DNA from: Morinoia aosen
Taxonomy: Eukaryota > Arthropoda > Malacostraca > Amphipoda > Talitridae
Assembly: GCA_030386875.1 (NCBI GenBank)
Contig: CM059575.1
Coordinates: 40,268,859 to 40,332,858, forward strand
Direction of reading: 5' to 3'
Length of the DNA stretch: 64,000 nucleotides
Position numbers and translations under genes: made by a program. This document shows positions 55,789 through 64,000 of the stretch, piece by piece. Each line of letters opens with the position of its first letter. The stretch's first letter is position 1. The notes under the pieces are model-generated. The model was given only the letters and a program-made list of their open reading frames with translations. It had not been told where the DNA came from and ran no database searches.

Positions 55789-56103
55789 AAATTGAAGATT
55801 ATAGTGAAGACAATAGATTTAAAATACATATCTATTAAAAATTAGGACGTTTCGATCATCTAGATCATCATCAGCTATTCTGAAATACAAGAAATGACAA
55901 ATTAAGACCGGCAATAAAAACCATTCAGTAAGTAATATAGTATGTACACGAATGAAAATTAAAAAAGAAAATTACGTAATACCTATTTTCAATGGATAGG
56001 AAGACTGCATGTCATTAAGGTTAGGTTTTAATTTGCTAATAAAGAGGGATTCAAGAATGCGTAAATTAAAACAAGAACCTGCAGAACCTAATATTGAAAA
56101 ATT
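55789..56103. repeat. Inverted terminal repeat of PLE-2, left
   Basis: Reverse complement of 58276-58591 with very few mismatches near the outer edge (CTTCACTAT against CTTCGCTAT). Confidence 0.93.
55840..55882 (-). ncRNA. Hammerhead ribozyme motif, sense to PLE-2 and UGP
   Basis: On the minus strand the core is CTGATGA (55868-55874), stem II GATC-TAGAT-GATC, then GAAACGTC (55846-55853). Stem I starts TAG/CTA. GUC is the preferred hammerhead cleavage triplet, and stem III is the minimal A-U, C-G pair seen in PLE hammerheads. Stems differ in sequence from the PLE-1 motif at 33476 but keep pairing. Confidence 0.78.
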
Positions 56104-58346
56104 TTCGAGTGAGATATTTGTATTACATTTTTCAGCATGGATTCTAATAGCGGAATGGGAAGGCCTACTTAATGGAATACCAGTCCTAAAACTTCTACCA
56201 CTGTGTTCAAATACCCTCGTAGATAGCAACCGAGATGTCGAACCGACATACACAGACCCACACAGTGGGCAACAGTACTTGTACACAACAGAGGAAAGCA
56301 TTGAAATGGGTAGTCTATCTTTAAAATGAAAAAATGAACCAATTTTGAAATTATTAACCAAAATAATTTGAAGGTCAACACAGGGAAAGTATTTCACAAC
56401 TAATGAGAGCAATTGTTCTTTTAACTTCTCAGACTGAACACCGAAGTAAGGAATGGTGACGAACAATTTCTTCTTATCTACAGTCAACACAGTAGCAATG
56501 GTGGAATACTTTTTATTTAAAAATTGCTTGAGATACTTTTGAATAAAATATAAAGGATAACCATTTTTTACAAAAAACTGCTTTAAAAATTCAAACTCAT
56601 CATGCAATAATGAATAACTTGAGCATATTTCATAAGCCCGAAATAAAAGAGTTTTCATGCTATTTATTTTAAATAAAAAAGAAGAATACGAGAGATAACT
56701 TAAACCCAAACCAGTAAAAGTGCTTTTCCTATAAACAGAGGTACAAAAAGTGGAACCTGATCGTTGGACAAGACAGTCTAAAAAAGGTAATTTATTGTTT
56801 GCTTCAGTCTCCATGGTAAAATTAATATTTCGGTGTTTACTATTAATATAATCAAGAAACAAAAGAGAGTGGTTTCTATCTCGGAACAAAACAAAAGTAT
56901 CATCAACGTATCTGCGGTAAAATATTGGTTTAAAATTATTTGGACATTCAGACAGCCATATTCGTTCATGATGTGACATAAAAATATTCGCGAAAGTTGG
57001 ACCCAAAGGCAGCCCCATACCCAATCCCTCTATTTGTTTGTAGTACTTGCCATTAAAAATGAAAAATGAGAACCTAACTGCAAGATCTAACAGGGTTTTA
57101 AATGCTACACGACTAAGGTTGCAAACGGTCTGTTCCACTTCAAATAATTGCTGCAAACAAATATCAATTGTTTCAGTTAACGGAATATTGGTAAACAAAT
57201 TTTCGACATTAAATGACGTCATGTAAAATTTGTCAGCATCAGGAATACTAGCGATCTCCTTCGCAAAGGAGGATGAATTAAAAACGCTGTATTCATTGGT
57301 ATTATGGGGCTTAAAATAGGTACTAAAAATTTAGCTAATTTATAACTCGGAGTGTTGTAGGCAGCAAAAATCGGTCTTAGTTGAAATTTGGATTTAAAAT
57401 CTGCTTTATGTACTTTGGGAAGACCATAGAGTATTCCCGGACCTGAACCGGAAACATGTAAGCTACTATATATAGTTTCAGTAATAACGGAAGATTTACT
57501 AAGTTTTCGCAAGAAATTATTAATTTTATCTTCTATACGGAGTACATATTTATGGATAGGTTTACATATTTCCGAGAACCTACTGCTGTCTGAAATAATA
57601 GTACCCAAAGCTCGCAAATAATTAGACCTGTCAAGTAAAACTACACCTCGACCTTTGTCCGGTCGAGTCACAACTATAGTCTTGTTTGCAGCAAGAGACT
57701 TGAGAAGAGATATATCATATTTTGTGAATATAGCAGAAAATATCTTATACGATTTGAAATTATAATAATACTTCATTGACAATGATTTGAGATTGCTAAC
57801 GAACTCATTAAAGTTGATACATGGAAGATCATTCAAAATGGTGACCAATTTTTCAAATGATAAAAAGTACTTATAAAAATTCAAATTATAAACTGGGAGA
57901 TTAAAATCAAGACCAAAAGCTAATAAAAATTTCAATCTAGAAGATAAATCGAGAGAACTATAATTAAAAATTACAGAGTCAGGGTCACAAGGCTTTAGTT
58001 CATTTTGTACTCCAAGGTCGTTGAGTTTACGAGTATGGACAGATTTGGTTAAATTGGAAAAATCTCTAAGTACAGAGTTAACATTTCGTTCAATAAGAGC
58101 AACTATAATGGGCGTAAAATGCTGCACTATCTGAGCCTTGCCATTAATCAACTGGGAGGTCAGGTTAGTTATACTTTTCCGTTTGCAGTGGATCTCTTGT
58201 ATGAGAAGTTTTTCTTGCCACGATCTGTAGAAGCGGGTGGTGTGAAGCGTTTTCTTGTACAGCTTGAATCGCAGGAATTTTTCAATATTAGGTTCTGCAG
58301 GTTCTTGTTTTAATTTACGCATTCTTGAATCCCTCTTTATTAGCAA
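55972..58346 (-). pseudogene. PLE-2 reverse transcriptase and GIY-YIG endonuclease, one frameshift
   Basis: The first frame (58346-57219, 375 codons) has the N-terminal region and VTRPDKGRGVVLLDRSNYLR, then SGPGILYGLPKVHKADFK. The second (57222-55972, 416 codons) has FNVENLFTNIPLTETIDICL, GLGMGLPLGPTFANIFMSHH, catalytic RYVDDTFVLF, FLDCLVQRSG, and the nuclease YKYCCPLCGSVYVGSTSR with TRVFEHSGRSF and a conserved ILESLFISKLKP. Comparison with PLE-1 places the break at the short C run around 57306-57309 (G run on plus), where one base appears to be missing. Otherwise the protein has full family length, about 780 residues. Confidence 0.94.
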
Positions 58347-58591
58347 ATTAAAACCTTACCTTAATGACATGCAGTCTTCCTATCCATTGAAAATAGGTAT
58401 TACGTAATTTTCTTTTTTAATTTTCATTCGTGTACATACTATATTACTTACTGAATGGTTTTTATTGCCGGTCTTAATTTGTCATTTCTTGTATTTCAGA
58501 ATAGCTGATGATGATCTAGATGATCGAAACGTCCTAATTTTTAATAGATATGTATTTTAAATCTATTGTCTTCGCTATAACCTTCATTTTA
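58276..58591. repeat. Inverted terminal repeat of PLE-2, right
   Basis: Partner of 55789-56103. It includes the start of the PLE ORF (58346 inward). Confidence 0.93.
58499..58541 (+). ncRNA. Hammerhead motif, antisense copy in the right repeat
   Basis: CTGATGA at 58505-58511, GATC/GATC stem II, GAAACGTC at 58526-58533. It is the same motif as 55840-55882 on the opposite strand, so it is antisense to both UGP and the PLE ORF. Confidence 0.75.
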
Positions 58592-58692
58592 AAGCTTTGC
58601 CGTGTGGTGCAACCTAATCTAATTAAGTTCTAAATTATCGTACAATTCTTAAAAAATCAGCAAACCTGAAAAAATCATCCTAGTAGACTTAC

Positions 58693-58791
58693 CCTGAGGG
58701 AGACCCCTTTCCCAAAAGTGACGTCACCAGATACAGTTAAGTGATCGAGCTCAAGCATGTCCGGCACAGACGCAAACCGCTTGAGGAACTC
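58693..58791 (-). CDS. UGP: UGP exon (penultimate)
   Basis: 99 bp, 33 codons, phase 0 at both ends: EFLKRFASVPDMLELDHLTV then SGDVTFGKGVSLR. This is the start of the C-terminal beta-helix, strongly conserved in animal UGPs. The acceptor is TTGCAG before GAGTTCC (AG at 58792-58793); the donor is AGG followed by GTAAGT (58687-58692). The match continues exactly into the last exon. Confidence 0.97.
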
Positions 58792-59426
58792 CTGCAACAA
58801 CGAGTAAGGCGCTTACAATGGGACATCATTGGCGCGTTTCAGATGCAACTACAGAAGAAGCGAAGGGTGAAGTGAAGTGAAGGTGCTCTTCTAAATTTAA
58901 ATATTAAAATTCGGTTACTTAAGTTCATAGTGGTGGGGTTGAAGTCGTGGTTGACGCATGGAGCCCAATGGACTCATGTGTCATATAAATGATGAAATCG
59001 CGATCTTCCAGAACTTGTTCGATATCTTAATGCAGGTAATTATGGTGATTCAGACCTTGACTCTAAGTATAAGATTATGACAACCCTCTAGATCACATCA
59101 TACCTAATTTTCACAATTTTAACCAACGTAGTTATCTCTGTTCGTAACAGTTTACAGCAACGGCTCATTTTTTTAATGATACAGGGAAATACTTTTCAGT
59201 AACTTGAGTTACATTGGATATTTCAACTGATTCTGAAGGAGTTTTAGATGCTGATTTCAAATATGAAATTGTTTTTTTTCAGCAAGCTCTAGTCTATATG
59301 CAACTTGAGATTAATGAAATTGTACTAATGTGAACTTGCGTGTACCATGTATAAGCATTTTCACGTCCAAATATATAGATAGCTTCTAATATTTTCATCA
59401 TTCTTTTTTTTTGTTTCAGTTCAAAC

Positions 59427-61076
59427 ATGGCTTCCAAAGAGAGACATCATTGCAAAAACAAGCCTGAGGCCTTCTACTACAAATGTGGATGCTACACACT
59501 CAATCGTCAGAGACGTGATATATCCTCGTTCGTCAAGCGTGCCTACAAGGCATATTTTGAAGTTCATCTTGGTGATCAGACAAGTAATGGGCTCCATGTT
59601 GTTTGCCACAACTGTGAGGAAATGCTTCAAGACTGGACCAAAGGAAAACGTAAAGGTATGGCCTTTTGAAGTTTTGAAGATTTGGCGCGGACCAACCAAC
59701 CACGTAACTGACTGTTATTTGTGCATGATAAACAGAACGGTTATTGGGACGAAAACCGACATAAGATTCCGTATCTGAGCATTCCCTTACGTATTCTGCC
59801 TGCTTCCCATTCTGAAGAAGTTCCGTTTTCAGTTTTCAAAGGCTTTCCTTCATTGGACATGATACAAGCGAACAAGACAGTTGCAACAGTGAATTGTCAG
59901 AGAAGTGCTCACAATCGAGAACTGTTCTTCAGACACTGAACCTTTCCCCCGTCTCAAAGCTCTTCCCCAGGCTGAACTGAATGATTTAATGCGAGATTTA
60001 GGTATTTCAAAGAAACCAGCAGAGCTTTCGGCACCAAGATTACAAGGCAGAAATCTTGTTGATCACTCTGTTAAGGTATATTTCAGAAAGCGTGACCAGC
60101 TTTGTATGACCTTTTACAAGACATCCCACAGCTTCTCAAAGAACTGGGTGTACCTTTCTACAGTTTTGCTGAATGAAGACTCTTTTTAAACAGTTCAAAA
60201 CGCAGTCGAAAGTGTGTTCTTTTACATGATGGTAAGGTTTATGGAGCAGTACCTGTCGGTTCCTCAGTGCATTTGCGGGAAGACTATGATGATATGAGAA
60301 TGGTCATGGGCTTATTGAAGTATCATGAGCACAATTGGATCATTTGTGCAGACTCACAGATGGTCACCTTTCTTCTTGGACAACAGAAAGGTTTCACCAA
60401 GTTTCCATGTTTCCTCTGTATGTGGGACAGCCGAGCACGAGACAGACATTGGGCCTGGAAGGACTGGCCTATTCGTAACACCCTTGAAGAAGGCATGCCA
60501 AATATAATATGAGACCCAATTGCAAGCAGCGATAAGATCATCTTTTCTCTTCTTCACATCAAATTAGGGTTTGATGAAGCAATTTGTCAAGGCACTGGAA
60601 ACCGAAGGTGGATGTTCCAAACACCTCATCACAGCTTTACCAGGGTTATCATTTGATACCAAAGCAGGCGTGTTGGATGGCCCACAGATTTGAACCTAAT
60701 TCGTGATGATCAGTTTGTTGCTACGATGACCACTTTAGAAAATCAGCATGGTTATCCCTTGTGGCAGTCGTAGAGAACTTCCTTGGAAACAATAAGGCGG
60801 AGAACTTACAGTGAACTTGTGAACCAAAGGCTCCTCGCTTTTCGTGATCTCGGGTGCAACACGAGCATCAAGTTTCATTTTTTGAACAGCCACCTTGACA
60901 AGTTCCCCGACAACCTGAGGGCTGTGGGTGACGAACAAGAAGAACGATTCCACCAAGACCTAAAGGTCATGGGAGGTCACTACCAAGGGCGCTGGGACAA
61001 AAGTATGATGGCTGACTACTGCTGGAGCATTAACCCGTCGCCACGTCCTGGACTCTTAGAAGGTCGGCAAAGCTAG
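59427..61076 (+). pseudogene. Decayed intron-borne ORF of a multi-copy, TE-like protein family
   Basis: Plus-strand broken frames antisense to UGP: a Cys-rich N-terminus (59427-59669: FYYKCGCYTLNRQRRDISSF, LHVVCHNCEEML), then WRGPTNHVTDCYLCM (about 59685-59730), PRLKALPQAELNDLMRDLGI (59905-60189), LGQQKGFTKFPCFLCMWDSR (60267-60512) and NTSIKFHFLNSHLDKFPDNL, QEERFHQDLKVMGGHYQGRW, SMMADYCW (60783-61076). I recognise this as a family repeated widely in insect and cnidarian genomes as uncharacterised proteins, probably carried by a transposon; I cannot name a superfamily. There are at least four frameshifts or stops and no introns. Confidence 0.75.
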
Positions 61077-62753
61077 CACATGTTTCACATCAGCAAACCT
61101 AGGGTTGCCATATATGGTCTTAAGCGTCTCGTTGAGCGCTATTCATTGGTGTAAGGTAAAATTAGGTGGGAGGAACAGGGAAGGAGAGGTATCAAGCTCA
61201 AATCTGTATGAATTCTTCTGCTCAGCCTGGAGTGTAGCTACCGGCGCTGCACAACCTCTTAGAAGGCCAGGAGTGTAGCTGAGGCATACCAGCACACACT
61301 CTGCCTCTAAGAAGGTCGCCATCATTTTTATTTTCTTATGTTTTTTGTTCCAAAAATGGGAGTCCAAATCCACAGATTTACTCCTACGCACAAAATAATA
61401 CCACCATTGTATTCGGGAGGAAAAGCTCTATGCATATCAAACTCTTTACAAACAATGAAACTGCTTGATAACAGCCTATACACAAAATGAACTAAAAAAT
61501 AAAAACTGTGTTTAACATATAGTGCACATAACTCCGGAACTATTGGACCTGAAAAAAAATTCACATACCACAAGATTCAGCAACTCAGAATCTATGAAAA
61601 TGCATCATAAAAAAACATAAAAGTGCAATAAATAAAAAATGGCCAGTGATTTTCTGATTTCTGTTTTTTGTATTTTACCGAAATAAAAACTCGAATTTCG
61701 TAGATTTTCATTGGGTAGCAGTATTTTTTTCCCCATTGACAGAAAGAGCAACTCTCTCTCTTTACAATGAACTCCCAATGAAACTTCTAACATGATTAAT
61801 GAATGTACAGTAAGTTGCACAGTTGACCCAGTTTCTTCAAACCTCTTGGGAGGTCGACCATGTGGAGACGGGTTAAACGAGATTGCCCAGATGAAGTGTA
61901 TAAACGTAAAAGTTACAACGTAAATTATTGCCTTAATAAAATACTGACACAAACAGATAAGCTTTCATCAGCTGTGATAATGTTCTGAAAAATGCAATGT
62001 TCTGTTTCTTTTACCTTAATAAATATACAGAAATGACTTGCATACCGTTTCAAGACTCAAGTGAACAAAATAATTGTGGCTGGTATTGCAATTTTGTATA
62101 ATAACTAAAAATTAAAAAATTGAAAATGTCAACTTACATAAAATCTGTAGCTGTAACTTTACCATTTTTAGTTTTATAGCCATAATAATTTTAAAAAAGT
62201 ACCTTACTTATGGGCCCCCCGGTATTAAAGAGCCATGATGAACTTGAAGAAAACCTGCTCAAATAATAATTCAACTTTCTAATGGGCTGCATAGTTTCTC
62301 ACAGATGGATCGTCAAGAGCATACATAAAAGGAAAATCAGTGTAATATCTACAAGAGAAAAGTAAGTGATGGATGCTAATCAGTAAAGTCTCAAGACAAG
62401 TAGCATGGTAGCACAATGACAACAGGTCTTGAGCAGAAAAATGAAAGGCTGCACTTTGTGCAGCAGAGTGGTGGTTAAACATACGAAAATGGAGAATAGG
62501 TTAGTTAAGAAAACGAATACATTTCATCCTGCGAGCATTAATAATCTAACACTTCTTCAATATAATCTAACATTCCTTCGCTTGATGCGGTTAATTTCAA
62601 CTGGTCAGCTTAAAGAAAGGGAAACTTTGACCCCATATTCGAATAGCGAAAGTAATTCTAATGAAGAACAAAGTCCAATTTTCAGCCATCCCTTCAGCAA
62701 TATCAATTCAATAGCACGAGTACATAGCAGTAGTATTGATGCGAGCAAGTTAC
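61077..62753. other. UGP intron sequence, no gene recognised
   Basis: AT-rich intron DNA between the decayed ORF and the next UGP exon, with short ORFs only. Confidence 0.5.
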
Positions 62754-62926
62754 CTTAACTTTGGCGAAGTGATTAGGCCCGAGCTTGACGAGAGGGGTGG
62801 TGGGGAACATCCTCAGGGGCGACATGATGAGCGCCCCGTTCTGCAGGCGGTACAAGTTGGACATGACGAGGAGCAGGTCGTCTGTCTTCTTCACCGGCAA
62901 GAAGCGCGACCTCGGCACGTTGATGC
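62754..62926 (-). CDS. UGP: UGP exon
   Basis: 173 bp encoding GINVPRSRFLPVKKTDDLLL, VMSNLYRLQNGALIMSPLRM and FPTTPLVKLGPNHFAKVK. NVPRSRFLPVK is a signature of the uridylyltransferase catalytic domain, containing the sugar-binding lysine region. The acceptor is GTTGCAG before GCATCAAC (AG at 62927-62928); the first codon is split (G from the upstream exon). The donor is AAG followed by GTAACT (from 62753 down), phase 0, joining 58791. Confidence 0.97.
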
Positions 62927-63773
62927 CTGCAACCACATCGCTTTGAAATACATCAAACACAAAATTATACATCGCTGCTACCTAATACAGTACATATAAC
63001 GGATTCATCTACCGAAAAAACCGAGTCCCAGAGATATAAAGAACAGTAGGAAAATTGCATGTTTCATAAGGATGCACTAAAAGCAGAATGGAGAGGAGTC
63101 ATTTCTTTTCTTAAACTTTCGTTTTCTCCGTAGCGGTCTGCCCTTGGCACGTTTTCGCTGCTCTCCACACGAACGTAACGGAACGCAGGAACGGGAGCCC
63201 TTCAGCTGCACGCGGGTTCTTCCGAACTCCACGGAGCTGGAGCAGCGCGGCTCTACAAGAACTCAGGTAATCTCAGCACTGTGGAAGTCTCAAAGATACT
63301 AAGCCTATAAAGTAATACAGAGACACACTCAGCAATACAGAGACTTGCTCAGCAGTACAAAGACACACTCAGATGTATAAGTAGTAGGAAATGAACGCGC
63401 AAAACCAACAAAAATACACGCTCGCAACTTCCACAAATTTTTTTTTGTTTTATCAAATCGCTTCACCACCAACATTTAATTTCAAAATTATAGAAATACT
63501 GTGAATACCGTAAACATTTTGCAACTCATCGATAATGGCAGCTAAATTCTAAATCTACCACCACACTCAATACTTGAACCACAACCACAAGACCAATTGG
63601 CGGGAGTCGCTACAGCAGCAGCAGAAGCAGCCAGCTGCAACAGCCACTCCACGCGCCACACATCGCAGAGGCGTCGCGGCGTCCGTGCTCTCGGTGAGGA
63701 CACATCGCTAGCTAAGTTTGTTACTTCCTCCTCCACCTCCTCCTGAGCTTAGAGTTGCGGTGAGATGACTCAC
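62927..63773. other. UGP intron
   Basis: 847-bp intron bounded by the donor GTGAGT (63768-63773) and the acceptor at 62927-62928. It contains a small imperfect ACACTCAG.A repeat near 63320-63375 and no other feature. Confidence 0.8.
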
Positions 63774-63911
63774 CGTGAGCTCCATTGAAGCTCTTGACCG
63801 CAGCACCGACGGCCTGCTCCAGCTGGATGATGTTGAGGCCGTTGTCCAACGTCTTATGGTTGACGATCACTTCCATGTCGAGCGTCCTCTCTTCAACTAC
63901 ACGCGCCATCG
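63774..63911 (-). CDS. UGP: UGP exon (most upstream in window)
   Basis: 138 bp encoding MARVVEERTLDMEVIVNHKT, LDNGLNIIQLEQAVGAAVKS and FNGAH, with split codons at both ends. It matches the UGP segment that links the nucleotide-binding core to the NVPRSRF block. The acceptor is TTGTTGCAG before CGATGG (AG at 63912-63913); the donor is CACG followed by GTGAGT. Upstream exons with the UTP-binding loop lie outside the window. Confidence 0.96.
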
Positions 63912-64000
63912 CTGCAACAATCAACGCACCATCAAGCATCTAAAACAAAACAAAACTCCCCTGATGAAATTAGTCAGTTTCTCTTTCTGGGTGTGGTGAA

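Larger units (their letters stand above)
55789..58591 (-). mobile_element. Nearly intact Penelope-like element (PLE-2) in a UGP intron
   Basis: A 2.8-kb element bounded by inverted terminal repeats of about 315 bp (55789-56103 and 58276-58591, nearly identical). PLE terminal repeats occur in direct or inverted arrangement; here they are inverted, and the right one contains the first ~24 codons of the ORF. Each carries a hammerhead motif. Coding frames 58346-57219 and 57222-55972 on the minus strand together form one PLE protein with a single frameshift. The element lies in the last UGP intron, same strand as the gene. Confidence 0.92.

Noticed and set aside
63542-63999. Short ORFs on both strands near the right end
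   Set aside because: They overlap the UGP exon at 63774-63911 in other frames or run through splice sites.

Overview
The window is arthropod-type nuclear DNA, probably from an insect. The evidence is spliced GT-AG exons of a conserved metazoan enzyme, an LTR promoter with a TATA box about 30 bases before a TCAGT initiator, and an AT-rich background packed with nested transposable elements. The species cannot be determined from the sequence. The only conventional genes I can support are two identical tRNA-Leu(CAG) genes near the left end and the last four exons of UTP--glucose-1-phosphate uridylyltransferase (UGP) on the minus strand at the right end. The 5' part of UGP lies beyond the window.

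Layout. 0-5 kb: two tRNA-Leu genes, then a decayed CR1/L2-like LINE (minus). 5.6-6.4 kb: two abutting foldback MITEs; a third copy lies at 17.7 kb. 6.8-15.5 kb: two ~1.98-kb, about 99% identical direct repeats with TG...CA ends around 4.7 kb without convincing ORFs, possibly a non-coding LTR element. 15.6-16.8 kb: a terminal-inverted-repeat element carrying a ~50-bp tandem repeat. 18.8-22.6 kb: a dead mariner split by a 2.86-kb hAT element with a perfect 8-bp target duplication. 23.4-30.3 kb: a large imperfect inverted repeat (foldback-like) with a higher-order minisatellite at its outer left edge, two opposed LINE fragments and a mariner fragment near its centre. 31-35 kb: a decayed Penelope-like element (PLE) with a hammerhead-ribozyme motif, a ~185-bp satellite, and a second PLE fragment. 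35.4-37.6 kb: a hAT-like element containing a tRNA-derived SINE. 38.0-43.5 kb: a CsRn1-like Ty3/gypsy element with both LTRs, a tRNA-Trp-type primer site, gag, a -1 frameshift site and an internally deleted pol; its 3' LTR is split by a solo LTR. 44.7-51.7 kb: a full-length I-superfamily LINE with 13-bp target duplications. 55.4-64 kb: UGP exons, whose introns hold a nearly intact PLE with inverted terminal repeats and hammerhead motifs, and a decayed multi-copy-type ORF.

Most interesting points: (1) hammerhead motifs in two diverged PLEs whose stems differ in sequence but keep pairing, one lying in sense orientation inside the last UGP intron; (2) a LINE ORF1 that carries two tandem copies of its whole gag-like domain; (3) a Ty3 element with a correctly phased G_GGA_AAC slippery heptamer and an in-frame deletion from protease into RNase H; (4) the 7-kb foldback-like structure; (5) several precisely bounded nested insertions that give a relative chronology.
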